Below are positions 55,941 through 64,000 of a DNA stretch of 64,000 nucleotides, piece by piece; position 1 is the stretch's first letter, and every line of letters begins with the position of its first letter. This stretch comes from Aeromonas finlandensis. GTDB taxonomy: Bacteria > Pseudomonadota > Gammaproteobacteria > Enterobacterales > Aeromonadaceae. The DNA lies in contig NZ_JRGK01000032.1 of the NCBI RefSeq assembly GCF_000764645.1, positions 42,158-106,157 of the forward strand. Direction: 5' to 3'. The position numbers and the translations under genes were made by a program. Below the pieces are notes generated by a model that saw only the letters and a program-made list of their open reading frames with translations, was not told the DNA's origin and did not search any database.

Positions 55941-57209
55941 TTGGACTTGAACGAAGACCTCAATCTGACCGAACAGCTCTTTACCCGCGTCAAGAAGGTA
56001 TTGGAAACATCAGAGATTTCCAACTCCAGCGCGGCTAATCTGGCTGAAGCCGCGTCAGACGAGATGTTTATCGACGGCTCCATGTCAAAAAGCTGGTATC
56101 GCCTGTTGCGCCGACCCTCCTGGGCCTGGCAGGGGGCTGACCCGGTCGAGGTGGAGCAGACCCTGGCCCGCATTGCCATGGCGACGGGTGAGCGCACTCA
56201 CGACTGCTATCTCGATACCATCAAGGGCTATGTGCCCGGTAACTGGATCTATGAGTGGAGCCAGGTGGCTGGCACTTACTTCAAGCTGGGTCGCGAACTG
56301 CGCGAGCAGGGCGATACCGCTGGCGCCCTGAAACAGTTGCTCAAGGCGGTGCGTTACTACTCCATCGCCAGCTATCCCCATCTGAAAGATGACGAACTGG
56401 CGGATCAGGCCCAACTGCTCGGCAACATGGCTTATCGCGAGGCGGGTCGCCTGTTCAAGGTGCCCCTTAAAGAGATCCAGGTGCCATTTCGTGGCAAGAA
56501 TATCCAGGGTTACCTCCATCTGCCGACCACCGAAAAACCGGTGCCGCTGGTGATCATCAGCGGGGGGATCGACTCCCTGCAGCTCGATTTTCTCAACTTC
56601 TACCTCAAGCGGCTCGAACCCCATGGCATCGGCATGCTGTCGCTCGATATGCCGGGCATCGGTTATGCCGAGCATTGGCCACTGGTGCAGGATACCAGCC
56701 GTCTCCATCAGGCGGTGCTGCACTATCTCTCCGAAGTGGCTTGGGTCGATCATCAGCGCATCGCCATGGTGGGGATGCGTCTGGCCGGTAACGTGGCGGC
56801 CAGATTGGCGTTTATCGAGCCCTTCAAGCTGCGTACCGTGGTCTGTGTCGGGGCGGGGGTGAATCAGGTCTTTACCAATCATGAGCTGTTTGCCAAATGC
56901 CCGCGCATGATGCGTGACAGTCTGGCTAACCGGCTTGGTGCCGATGCTGCCCAGTGGGATGTCATGCGCACCAAGTGCCAGGTATTTTCACTCAAGACCC
57001 AAGGATTACTGGGGACGCGCACTTCGGTGCCGATATTGAGTATTGGACACAAGCGAGATTTTATTTGTCCCGAGCAGGATGTACGGGCATTGGCGGCCGC
57101 CAGCCGTAATGGCAAGGCTATCGTGTTCGACAAGCAGCCTTTGCTGGAGGTCTATGACAAGGCGCTGGACGAGATCGTCGAGTGGCTGAAGCAGCACTTA
57201 TGTACATGA
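55941..57209 (+). CDS. frsA: FrsA (YafA) family alpha/beta hydrolase, fermentation-respiration switch protein
   Basis: 422 residues (E. coli 414). The conserved region runs from SWYRLLRRPSWAWQGADPVE through GYVPGNWIYEW, PHLKDDELADQAQ and LVIISGGIDSLQLDF to SLDMPGIGYAEHWPL. The nucleophile-elbow position reads VGMRLAGNV, so the usual Gly-x-Ser-x-Gly serine is absent, as I recall for E. coli FrsA too. FrsA was reported to bind unphosphorylated EIIA-Glc and to affect pyruvate flux, though the enzymatic claim is disputed. The TTG start at 55941 gives a normal N-terminus; its ribosome site is weak, so the exact start is uncertain. Confidence 0.88.
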   Translation: MDLNEDLNLTEQLFTRVKKVLETSEISNSSAANLAEAASDEMFIDGSMSKSWYRLLRRPSWAWQGADPVEVEQTLARIAMATGERTHDCYLDTIKGYVPGNWIYEWSQVAGTYFKLGRELREQGDTAGALKQLLKAVRYYSIASYPHLKDDELADQAQLLGNMAYREAGRLFKVPLKEIQVPFRGKNIQGYLHLPTTEKPVPLVIISGGIDSLQLDFLNFYLKRLEPHGIGMLSLDMPGIGYAEHWPLVQDTSRLHQAVLHYLSEVAWVDHQRIAMVGMRLAGNVAARLAFIEPFKLRTVVCVGAGVNQVFTNHELFAKCPRMMRDSLANRLGADAAQWDVMRTKCQVFSLKTQGLLGTRTSVPILSIGHKRDFICPEQDVRALAAASRNGKAIVFDKQPLLEVYDKALDEIVEWLKQHLCT

Positions 57210-57272
57210 TATTGCGCTAAAAATACGGGCGCCATCATCAGGTGGCGCGACTTGTTTAACAGGGAGGTTAAC

Positions 57273-57665
57273 ATGTCTGAAAGAGTGACCTACAAGCGAC
57301 TGCTCAGGCAGTTTGCTGCCATCGGCCCCTATTTGCGTGAGGATCTCTGTGAAGAGGGGCGTTACCGTTTCGACAGCCTTTCCGTCTGTGTCAGCGCCAA
57401 ACCGGCGCCAGACAAGCGGGAGTTCTGGGGCTGGTGGTTGGTACTGGAACAGGAGGACCATCTGTTCCGTTACCACTATCAGTTTGGTTTATACAATGCC
57501 GACGGTGAGTGGATCCACAAGCCGATCCCCAAGAAACATCAGGTGGAGGTTGAGCGAACCCTCAACCGTTTCTACAAGCTCATCAGTGACAAGCTGACCG
57601 CGCTTGAGTGCCAGTTAGTGCCTGCCGAGCAGGTGACCAACGAGCTGAGCGTCACTGCCGCCTGA
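57273..57665 (+). CDS. crl: Sigma-S holoenzyme assembly factor Crl
   Basis: 130 residues (E. coli 133). Family core: TYKRLLRQFAAIGPYLRE, FDSLSVCVSAKPAPDKREFWGWWL in outline, and FRYHYQFGLYNADGEW. Crl binds sigma-S and favours its association with RNA polymerase, raising expression of stationary-phase genes. AGGGAGG eight bases upstream supports ATG 57273. It follows frsA as in E. coli. A stable hairpin (57674-57706) lies just after the stop. Confidence 0.94.
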   Translation: MSERVTYKRLLRQFAAIGPYLREDLCEEGRYRFDSLSVCVSAKPAPDKREFWGWWLVLEQEDHLFRYHYQFGLYNADGEWIHKPIPKKHQVEVERTLNRFYKLISDKLTALECQLVPAEQVTNELSVTAA

Positions 57666-57673
57666 TCCCCTGA

Positions 57674-57706
57674 TGCCCGGCTAAGAACCACGTTTCTTGC
57701 CGGGCC
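57674..57706. terminator. Hairpin after crl, possible terminator
   Basis: GCCCGGC / GCCGGGC with inner AAGAA / TTCTT pairing. No T run follows, so termination efficiency is doubtful. Confidence 0.45.
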
Positions 57707-57846
57707 ATCAGTCAGCCATTTCAACCCCTTCTCTCGGAACAATCAGGGCCTTTGCCCCCATCTCCTCGCCCCGGCGTTAATTGCCTTGCAGGGCTCCATG
57801 GCCGTGGGTATAAAGATATTCCTTACTTTTTAGCCTTTATGCTCCC

Positions 57847-58950
57847 ATGGAAAACAGAACCATAGTCGTCAAGTTGGGCACCAGCGTGCTCACAGGGGGG
57901 TCTTCCCAGCTCAATCGTGCCCATATGGTCGAGCTGGTCAGACAGTGTGCGGCCTTGCACCGTCACGGCCATCGGGTCGTGGTCGTCACTTCAGGGGCTA
58001 TCGCTGCCGGGCGTGAACATCTGGGTCACCCGCCACTGGCACCCACCCTGCCCAACAAACAGATGCTGGCAGCCGTCGGTCAGACCCAGCTTATTCGGGT
58101 ATGGCAGGATCTGTTCAACCTCTACGGCCTGCATATCGGCCAGATGCTGCTGACCCGCGCCGATCTGGAAGATCGGGAGCGTTACCTCAACGCCCGCGAC
58201 ACCCTGCGTACTCTGCTTGATCATCGGATCATTCCGGTGATCAACGAGAACGATGCGGTAGCGACCGCCGAGATCAAGGTCGGCGACAACGACAACCTCT
58301 CCGCCCGTGCCGCCATCCTGGCGGATGCGGATCTGCTGATCCTGCTCACCGACCAGAAGGGGCTCTTTACCGCCGATCCGCGCACCAATCCGGATGCCCA
58401 GCTGATTGAAGAGGTGCAGACCATCGACGATACCCTGCGCTCGCTGGCAGGTGACAGCGTCAGTGGCCTCGGTACCGGCGGTATGGCCACCAAGCTGCAA
58501 GCGGCCGATGTGGCGCGCCGTGCCGGGGTCAATGTGGTGATCGCCACTGGCCAGATGCCGGAGGTGATCGGCCGTCTTGCCAAGGGCGAGCGTATTGGCA
58601 CCCTGTTCCCGGCGCTGGCCTCCCCGCTGGAAGGGCGCAAGAGCTGGATCCTGGCAGGCCCCCCCCCTCATGGCGAAGTGCATGTGGATCAGGGGGCTGT
58701 CGCCGCCATGAAGGAGAAAGGCTCCAGCCTGCTGCCCAAGGGGATCGTTGCGGTCAAGGGCGACTTCATCCGGGGCGACGTGGTGCGCATTCTCGATCCT
58801 AAGGGGGCTGAGCTGGCCCGCGGCATCTGCCGTTACGACCATCTGGAGCTGGAGAAGCTGCGCGGCGTCCACTCGGATCAGATTGAGCAGGTACTGGGCT
58901 ATGGATATGGTTCAGTAGCCATCCATCGAGACGATATGGTGCTGCTCTAA
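57847..58950 (+). CDS. proB: Glutamate 5-kinase ProB
   Basis: 367 residues, the same as E. coli. Amino-acid kinase domain with [37 protein letters not shown] and [19 protein letters not shown] in outline, then a C-terminal PUA domain (about 275-367). It catalyses the first step of proline synthesis and is feedback inhibited by proline. A TATAAAGAT near 57812 may be the -10 of its promoter. proA follows 35 bp downstream. Confidence 0.97.
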   Translation: MENRTIVVKLGTSVLTGGSSQLNRAHMVELVRQCAALHRHGHRVVVVTSGAIAAGREHLGHPPLAPTLPNKQMLAAVGQTQLIRVWQDLFNLYGLHIGQMLLTRADLEDRERYLNARDTLRTLLDHRIIPVINENDAVATAEIKVGDNDNLSARAAILADADLLILLTDQKGLFTADPRTNPDAQLIEEVQTIDDTLRSLAGDSVSGLGTGGMATKLQAADVARRAGVNVVIATGQMPEVIGRLAKGERIGTLFPALASPLEGRKSWILAGPPPHGEVHVDQGAVAAMKEKGSSLLPKGIVAVKGDFIRGDVVRILDPKGAELARGICRYDHLELEKLRGVHSDQIEQVLGYGYGSVAIHRDDMVLL

Positions 58951-58985
58951 TCAGGGCGGCACGGCATGAACAAAAGGGAACCGAG

Positions 58986-60239
58986 ATGAGTCTGGAGAAA
59001 ATGGGGCAGGCGGCCCGTGAAGCCGCCTATCAGCTGGCCACCATCAGCACGGCGCAGAAGAACCGGGCGCTGGCCGCCATCGCCGACGAGCTGGAGGCTC
59101 GTAGCGAGCAGATCCTGGCAGCCAATGACAAGGATATCGCGGCAGGCCGTGAGGCTGGCCTCTCCGAGGCGATGCTGGATCGCCTGCTGCTCAATCCGGC
59201 TCGTCTGGCCGGGATTGTGGCGGATGTGCGCAAGGTGATCACCCTGGACGATCCGGTCGGCGCCGAAATCGACAGCCGGGTGCTGGAGAACGGCCTGCGC
59301 CTCTCCCGTCGCCGGGTGCCCATTGGCGTCATCGGCGTCATCTATGAGGCGCGCCCCAACGTCACCATCGACATCGCCAGCCTCTGCCTCAAGACCGGCA
59401 ACGCCAGCATACTGCGTGGCGGGCGCGAGACCTTCCACTCCAATCTGGAGCTGGTGCAGGTGATCCAGCATGCGCTGGTCGCCTCCGGCCTGCCGCAGGC
59501 GGCGGTGCAGTACATCGACAATCCGGATCGGGCGCTGGTCGGCGAGTTGCTGCGCCTCGACCGTTATGTGGACATGATCATCCCCCGCGGCGGTGCCGGG
59601 TTGCACAAGATGTGCAAGGAGAACAGCTCCATCCCGGTTATCATCGGCGGGTTTGGCATCAGCCATATCTTCGTCGACGAGAGTGCCGATCTGGTGCGCT
59701 CTCTGGCGGTCATCGACAACGCCAAGGTGCAACGCCCCTCCGCCTGCAACGCCCTCGATACCCTGCTGGTGCACGAGAAGGTGGCGGCTACCTTCCTGCC
59801 GCAACTGGTGGCTCTGATGAACGAGCGCAAGGTGACGCTAGTCGGCGCGGCCAACGCCATGGCGCTGCTGGCGGGTGCCGACAACCTGTGCGAGGCGGGG
59901 CCGGAGGATTTCGATACCGAGTGGCTGGGATTGACTCTGGGGGTCAAGCTGGTGGCGGATGTGAACGAGGCACTGGCCCATATGCGCGAGCACAACGCCG
60001 GTCACTCCGATGCCATCCTGACCAACGATCTGGCCAACGCCGAGCGTTTCGTCAACGGGGCCGGTTCGGCGGCGGTCTATGTGAACGCTTCGACCCGCTT
60101 CACCGATGGCGGCCAGTTTGGGCTGGGGGCCGAGGTGGCGGTCTCGACCCAGATGCTGCACGCTCGCGGCCCCATGGGGCTGACCGAGCTCACCAGCTAC
60201 AAGTGGGTGGGGCAGGCCGATTACCTTAGCCGCGCCTGA
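58986..60239 (+). CDS. proA: Glutamate-5-semialdehyde dehydrogenase ProA
   Basis: 417 residues, as in E. coli. Aldehyde-dehydrogenase fold with [40 protein letters not shown] and the catalytic Cys in [15 protein letters not shown]. It reduces gamma-glutamyl phosphate to glutamate semialdehyde, the second proline step, in complex with ProB. GGGAACCGAG precedes the ATG. The operon ends at a strong terminator. Confidence 0.97.
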   Translation: MSLEKMGQAAREAAYQLATISTAQKNRALAAIADELEARSEQILAANDKDIAAGREAGLSEAMLDRLLLNPARLAGIVADVRKVITLDDPVGAEIDSRVLENGLRLSRRRVPIGVIGVIYEARPNVTIDIASLCLKTGNASILRGGRETFHSNLELVQVIQHALVASGLPQAAVQYIDNPDRALVGELLRLDRYVDMIIPRGGAGLHKMCKENSSIPVIIGGFGISHIFVDESADLVRSLAVIDNAKVQRPSACNALDTLLVHEKVAATFLPQLVALMNERKVTLVGAANAMALLAGADNLCEAGPEDFDTEWLGLTLGVKLVADVNEALAHMREHNAGHSDAILTNDLANAERFVNGAGSAAVYVNASTRFTDGGQFGLGAEVAVSTQMLHARGPMGLTELTSYKWVGQADYLSRA

Positions 60240-60258
60240 TAACAGTCTGTTTCACATA

Positions 60259-60291
60259 CAAAAATGCCGACCTCTTGGGTCGGCATTTTAT
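60259..60291. terminator. Bidirectional terminator between proA and the psd operon
   Basis: AAAAATGCCGACC / GGTCGGCATTTTA stem with a short loop; A and T runs on the two sides. Confidence 0.88.
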
Positions 60292-60325
60292 TTGGTGGAT
60301 ATCGGGAAGATATCAGGTGCTCGGG

Positions 60326-60715
60326 TTACTCCCCCTGATAAAGCACCTTGTCACCGGATTTGAGCACATAGCCCTTCCAGGGGAAGAGGGTGTAACCGCT
60401 GCCCTGCCACGACCAGTTACCTTCCATGCCCTGACGGGCAAGCTGGTGCTGCTCGCCGGTGGGCAGGGTCAGCTCGGCCTTGCTCTGATCGGTGTTGAAC
60501 AGCACGAACGCACTGCTGGTCTGGCTGGCATCGGTCGGATTGAGCCGGATGCCTTGCTCGAACAGGCGCACGCATTTGCCGGTCAGCGCTGACCACTGAT
60601 AGCCCGCGCTGCCGATACAGCCGTGGCTGTCGCGATCGCGGCCAACCAGATGTTGTTCAGGTGTACTGCATGCCGCCAGAAGCAGAGAGGCGGCCATCAG
60701 AGTCAAGGTTCGCAT
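60326..60715 (-). CDS. Hypothetical lipoprotein
   Basis: 129 residues. A lipoprotein signal peptide (MRTLTLMAASLLLAACS) has lipobox LAAC, so Cys16 is the likely lipidated residue; the next residues are STPEQ, without an inner-membrane-retaining Asp. The mature part has two more Cys (DSHGCIGSAG and GKCVRLFEQG) that could form a disulfide, and a C-terminal YTLFPWKGYVLKSGD stretch. No known function. It overlaps or abuts the preceding 87-codon gene closely and ends the psd operon. Confidence 0.75.
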   Translation of the reverse strand: MRTLTLMAASLLLAACSTPEQHLVGRDRDSHGCIGSAGYQWSALTGKCVRLFEQGIRLNPTDASQTSSAFVLFNTDQSKAELTLPTGEQHQLARQGMEGNWSWQGSGYTLFPWKGYVLKSGDKVLYQGE

Positions 60716-60717
60716 GG

Positions 60718-60981
60718 TTACTTCTGATCCTCTTCGAGGTTGTCCCGTTCGATGACGATATTGGAGAATCCCAGCTCTTTGAAGTAGTTCTCCCGGTAAT
60801 CCTTCACGCTCTTCTTGTCGCGCCGGCACACCTGAGCCAGCTGAGCCTCCATGGCGTGGAAGCTGGCGAGATCGATCCCTTCGGCAGCGGCAACCGCATC
60901 ATAGATGCTGTTGAACTTGTCGTTGGCATAGCCGATCGTTTTGGCCTGCTTCTTGTAGGTGTAGGTAATCTTGAACGCCAT
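60718..60981 (-). CDS. Small conserved protein, DUF2960-like
   Basis: 87 residues. It opens MAFKITYTYKKQAKTIGYAND, then an AVAAAEGIDLASFHAME helix and KDYRENYFKELGFSNI. I associate this pattern with DUF2960, small proteins of Vibrio and relatives with no known function. A GGAAT precedes the ATG and it starts 4 bp after the VF530-like gene. Highly charged and soluble. Assignment is from memory of the family pattern. Confidence 0.65.
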   Translation of the reverse strand: MAFKITYTYKKQAKTIGYANDKFNSIYDAVAAAEGIDLASFHAMEAQLAQVCRRDKKSVKDYRENYFKELGFSNIVIERDNLEEDQK

Positions 60982-60985
60982 GGCG

Positions 60986-61237
60986 TTATTCCTTTGATTT
61001 GGCTTGCTTGCGCAGAACGTAGAGGTAGAGGCTCTCTACCTTCTCCCGGGCCCATGGGGTCTTGCGCAAGAACTTCAGGCTGGATTTGACGCTGGGCTCA
61101 TGGGTGAAGCAGCGGATATTGATCTGCTGCCCCAGCTCTTCCCAGCCGTAGTGTTCGACCAGCGCGGTGACGATGGCTTCCAGCGTCAGCCCATGCAGCG
61201 GGTTGTTCTTCTGCGAGGCGTTCGGTTGCTCGCTCAT
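60986..61237 (-). CDS. VF530-like small DNA-binding family protein
   Basis: 83 residues. The segment [33 protein letters not shown] in outline, followed by [21 protein letters not shown], is typical of VF530/DUF2132 proteins, named from a Vibrio fischeri structure with a DNA-binding-like fold. Actual role unknown. Its ATG overlaps the psd stop by 4 bp (ATGA), so its translation is coupled to psd. Confidence 0.85.
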   Translation of the reverse strand: MSEQPNASQKNNPLHGLTLEAIVTALVEHYGWEELGQQINIRCFTHEPSVKSSLKFLRKTPWAREKVESLYLYVLRKQAKSKE

Positions 61238-62106
61238 GCCTGCTCCGCCAGCTTGGCAAAGGGCTGACCCATGCGGGTGGTGACCCCGTTGGCCAGATGC
61301 AGCTCGAAACCGGCCAGCATGCCCGGGCCAAACAGGCAGACGACAGTACTACCCAGTTTGAACAGCCCCATCTCGGCACCTTTTTGCAGGGTAATGGCCT
61401 CGTCGCCACTGTAGTCCCAGCGCACCACCTTTTTCTCTTTGGTCGGCGCAATGTTGCCGGCCCAGATGGTCTCGATGCTGGCCACGATAGTGGCACCGAC
61501 CAGCACCAGCGCCATCGGGCCGTGCGGGGTGCGGAAGGTGGCCACCACCCGCTCGTTGCGGGCAAACAGGTTCGGCACGTTCTCGGCGGTGAGCGGGTTG
61601 ACGGAGAAGAGATCCCCCGGCACGAATACCATGCTCTCCAGCACGCCGTCCAGCGGCATGTGGATGCGGTGGTAATCCTTGGGCGCCAGATAGATGGTGG
61701 CGAAGTCGCCATCCTTGAACGGCGCCACCAGATCCTCATAGCCGCCCAGCAGCTCGCGGGCGCTGTAGTCGTGGCCCTTGGCCTGAATGATGCGACCCTG
61801 CTGGATCGGACCGAGCTGGCTGACGGTACCATCGACCGGCAGCGCCAGAGTCATGGCATCTTCTACCACGGGGCGGATACCGGGCTTGAGCTCGCGGGTG
61901 AAGAACTCGTTGAAGCTCTTATAGTGGGCCGGGCTCTCGTGCAGCGCCTCGCTCATGTCGACCTGGTACTGCTTGATAAAAGCCTCGATCACCCTGGTGG
62001 TGATGTTGCCCGCTTCGGCGGCGGCAAACTTGCCGATCAGACGGGAGAGGGCGTGCTTGGGCAGACAGTATTGACCGGCAATTTTCAGGTTGTCAGTAAT
62101 GCTCAT
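61234..62106 (-). CDS. psd: Phosphatidylserine decarboxylase proenzyme
   Basis: 290 residues, shorter than E. coli Psd (322) because the acidic C-terminal tail is absent. The self-cleavage site LGST has Ser253, which becomes the pyruvoyl group of the alpha subunit. Other blocks are [36 protein letters not shown] and [23 protein letters not shown] in outline. It makes phosphatidylethanolamine at the inner membrane. The ATG at 62106 (MSITDNLK) is preferred; ATGs at 62115 and 62112 and a TTG at 62118 are alternatives. It follows rsgA by 28 bp, as in E. coli. Confidence 0.95.
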   Translation of the reverse strand: MSITDNLKIAGQYCLPKHALSRLIGKFAAAEAGNITTRVIEAFIKQYQVDMSEALHESPAHYKSFNEFFTRELKPGIRPVVEDAMTLALPVDGTVSQLGPIQQGRIIQAKGHDYSARELLGGYEDLVAPFKDGDFATIYLAPKDYHRIHMPLDGVLESMVFVPGDLFSVNPLTAENVPNLFARNERVVATFRTPHGPMALVLVGATIVASIETIWAGNIAPTKEKKVVRWDYSGDEAITLQKGAEMGLFKLGSTVVCLFGPGMLAGFELHLANGVTTRMGQPFAKLAEQA

Positions 62107-62134
62107 GTTCATCATCAACGTAGGTTAAACAGGG

Positions 62135-63169
62135 TCACAGGCGCGCCTGTTGGCGACCGTGACGGGCTTCCTGCATGGTTTCCAGGATGCGGTGATAGTT
62201 GTGGAAGCGATCGGCGCTGATGGCGCCACTGTCGACCGCGGCGCGCAGGGCACAGCCGGGATCGTCCTTGTGGGTACAGTCGCGGAACTTGCAGCCACCC
62301 AGATAGTCGCGAAACTCGACGAAGCACCAGGTGATGCGGTCGGCTTCCAGATGCCAGAGGGCGAACTCGCGGATCCCGGGGGAGTCGATGAGATCGCCAC
62401 CGCTCGGGAAGTGGTAGAGCCGCGCCGTAGTGGTGGTGTGCTGGCCGAGCCCCGAGTTTTCGGAGATCTCGCCTGTGAGCACATCCAGCCCCGGCATCAG
62501 GGCATTGGTGAGCGAGGATTTGCCCACCCCGGACTGGCCGACGAAGATGCTGATCTTGTCGGTGAGCTTGGCTTTCAGCTCATCGAGCCCTTCACCGCTC
62601 TCGCAGCTCACCAGCAGCACCTCGTAATTGAGTTTGCGGTAGGTTTCGAGCTGGCGCTCGATGCGCGCTCTGGCGGCATCATCGAGCATATCGACCTTGT
62701 TCAGCACGATGAGGGGGCGGATCTCCACATCCTCGGCGGCCACCAGATAGCGGTCGACGATGTTGGTGGAGAACTCGGGCATCACCGCCGAGACGATGAT
62801 GATCTGGTCGATGTTGGCAGCGATGGGTTTGACCCCGTCGTAGAAGTCCGGCCGGGTCAGTACCGAGTGGCGCGGATGCACCGCCTCGATGACGCCGGCG
62901 ATGGCGGCATTGAGGCCGGGACGCCACACCACCTTGTCGCCGCACACCAGACTGCTGATGCTGCTGCGCCGCAGGTTGCTGCGGTGGATGGTGCCATCGC
63001 TCGCTTCCACGTCCGCGTGCTGACCGAAACGGCTGATCACCACCCCTTCGATGGCCGGGCCAAACAGGGTGTCATCCACCTCTGTGGTGTGCTCTTTTTG
63101 CAGCCGACGCTCGCGGTTGGCCTGGACGCGTCTTTGTTGACCCAGATTGAGTTTTGCTTTCTTTGCCAC
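62135..63169 (-). CDS. rsgA: Ribosome small-subunit-dependent GTPase RsgA
   Basis: 344 residues (E. coli 350). A basic N-terminus ([21 protein letters not shown]) leads to an OB fold. The circularly permuted GTPase core has G4 (VLNKVDML) before G1 ([10 protein letters not shown]) and G3 (DSPGIRE). The C-terminal zinc site is [14 protein letters not shown]. It checks late 30S assembly and releases RbfA. The GTG start at 63169 fits the E. coli N-terminus; upstream in-frame ATGs fall inside orn's promoter region and coding start. Divergent from orn, as in E. coli. Confidence 0.95.
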   Translation of the reverse strand: MAKKAKLNLGQQRRVQANRERRLQKEHTTEVDDTLFGPAIEGVVISRFGQHADVEASDGTIHRSNLRRSSISSLVCGDKVVWRPGLNAAIAGVIEAVHPRHSVLTRPDFYDGVKPIAANIDQIIIVSAVMPEFSTNIVDRYLVAAEDVEIRPLIVLNKVDMLDDAARARIERQLETYRKLNYEVLLVSCESGEGLDELKAKLTDKISIFVGQSGVGKSSLTNALMPGLDVLTGEISENSGLGQHTTTTARLYHFPSGGDLIDSPGIREFALWHLEADRITWCFVEFRDYLGGCKFRDCTHKDDPGCALRAAVDSGAISADRFHNYHRILETMQEARHGRQQARL

Positions 63170-63260
63170 TCGATTCGCCAGTTTATGAACAGATCCAAAG
63201 CCAGTATGATACATGCAAATTGGCAAAATTCCGCCATTCCTCCCAACAGAGAGAGTAATC

Positions 63261-63806
63261 ATGACAGTCAGCGCGCAGAACCTGGTATGGATCGACATGG
63301 AGATGACGGGTCTCGACCCTGAAGAGAACGTGGTACTGGAGATTGCCACCATCGTCACCGACAAGGACCTGAACGTGCTGGCCGAAGGGCCGGTCATTGC
63401 CATTCACCAGAGCGAAGCAGAGCTCGCCAAGATGGACGAGTGGAACGTCAACACCCACACCAAGAGCGGTCTGGTGGCCCGGGTCAAGGCGAGCCAGCAT
63501 GACGAGGCGAAAGCCGTTGCCGAGACCCTCGAGTTCATTCGCCAGTGGGTGCCGGAGCGTACCAGCCCGCTGTGCGGCAACAGCATCGGTCAGGATCGCC
63601 GCTTCATGGTCAAGCACATGAGCGATCTGGAAGCCTTCTTCCACTATCGCAACGTCGACGTCAGCACCATCAAGGAGCTGGTACGCCGCTGGCAGCCGGA
63701 ACTGCTGGATCAGTTCAAGAAGAGCGGCACCCATCAGGCGCTGGACGACATCCGCGAATCCATCGCCGAGCTGCAGTTCTATCGCGGCCACGTCTTCAAG
63801 ATCTGA
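63261..63806 (+). CDS. orn: Oligoribonuclease Orn
   Basis: 181 residues, as in E. coli. DEDDh exonuclease motifs: [11 protein letters not shown] (Asp, Glu), [11 protein letters not shown] (Asp) and [13 protein letters not shown] (His, Asp). It degrades dinucleotides, including pGpG from c-di-GMP breakdown, so it completes the pathway begun by the EAL enzyme at 14.7 kb. GAGAG lies before the ATG. Followed by a glycine tRNA gene as in E. coli. Confidence 0.97.
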   Translation: MTVSAQNLVWIDMEMTGLDPEENVVLEIATIVTDKDLNVLAEGPVIAIHQSEAELAKMDEWNVNTHTKSGLVARVKASQHDEAKAVAETLEFIRQWVPERTSPLCGNSIGQDRRFMVKHMSDLEAFFHYRNVDVSTIKELVRRWQPELLDQFKKSGTHQALDDIRESIAELQFYRGHVFKI

Positions 63807-63897
63807 TTCCCCGGCAAGGGTTTGTCATGCTCTGGCTGCTAAAATCGACAGTTCGGCCAGCTTTTGAGCGAACGCGCGCAACCAGACAAAAAAGCCC

Positions 63898-63925
63898 TTG
63901 CAATTGGAATGACTGCTCTTATAAT
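63898..63925 (+). promoter_or_regulatory. Strong promoter of the glycine tRNA operon
   Basis: TTGCAA (63898-63903), a 16-base spacer and a perfect TATAAT (63920-63925), followed by a GC-rich discriminator, as usual for stable RNA genes. Confidence 0.88.
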
Positions 63926-63984
63926 TCGGCTCCCGTACAGTAGCGCAAGCAACCAAATGCTGTACGGCCTGTTTTAAGGTAGTT

Positions 63985-64000
63985 GCGGGAATAGCTCAGT
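63985..64000 (+). tRNA. tRNA-Gly (probably GCC anticodon), cut by the window end
   Basis: The last 16 bases, GCGGGAATAGCTCAGT, equal the acceptor 5' strand and D-arm start of the E. coli glyV/X/Y tRNAs, which also follow orn. The anticodon lies outside the window, so the isoacceptor is inferred. Confidence 0.85.

Overview
The window looks like a core chromosomal segment of an Aeromonas-type gammaproteobacterium. The GC content is high. Protein sequences are closest in character to Vibrio, Aeromonas and enterobacterial families. Several blocks keep the gene order I know from E. coli: queG/nnr-tsaE-amiB-mutL-miaA-hfq-hflX-hflK-hflC-yjeT, rplU-rpmA-cgtA next to divergent ispB, lptD-surA-pdxA-rsmA-apaG-apaH, pepD/gpt-frsA-crl-proBA, and psd-rsgA/orn followed by a glycine tRNA. 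The genus call is inference from memory of these families, not a database search. I saw no rRNA, prophage, insertion sequence, integrase or CRISPR array.

Layout. 1-9.7 kb: the 3' part of purC, a divergent LysR/short-chain reductase pair, small DUF genes, an outer-membrane DUF2860 protein, arcB and a dGTPase. 9.7-10.3 kb: a small transcription unit with a 30-codon ORF, a hairpin and a DUF1127-like gene. 10.4-17.9 kb: a signalling block of a BvgS/RocS-like hybrid kinase, a REC-EAL response regulator of RocR type and a chemoreceptor. 17.9-21.2 kb: rfaH and the metNIQ methionine importer, with a clear six-box MetJ operator. 22-35 kb: a ROK sugar kinase, then the queG-to-yjeT block for tRNA modification, cell wall hydrolysis, mismatch repair, Hfq and the HflKC complex. 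35-40 kb: ispB, rplU, rpmA, cgtA and a yjiH-like gene cut by an amber codon. 40-43.3 kb: accessory genes, including an AT-rich stretch with an orphan membrane protein. 43.3-52.8 kb: outer-membrane biogenesis, vitamin B6 and rRNA methylation genes, and a divergent amgK-murU-djlA operon. 52.9-64 kb: pepD, a CRP-type promoter driving a 29-codon ORF, gpt, frsA, crl, proBA, a psd operon with three tiny genes, rsgA, orn and the start of a tRNA-Gly gene.

The strongest unexplained feature lies between amiB and mutL (27.9-28.2 kb). Two complete partial copies of the mutL 5' end, each with its own leader and Shine-Dalgarno sequence, stand in tandem and in frame ahead of the real mutL start, and a third may be vestigial. 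Each complete copy is a mini-ORF whose stop codon abuts the next start. By my reading the three copies differ almost only at third codon positions over the first 14 codons, so these peptides, or their parent alleles, were under protein-level selection. Other points worth a second look are the CRP-driven 29-codon aromatic-rich ORF with a GGA-rich leader, the 30-codon ORF and hairpin ahead of the DUF1127 gene, the amber-interrupted yjiH gene, the kinase/phosphodiesterase/chemoreceptor block and the AT-rich patch at 42.3-43.2 kb.
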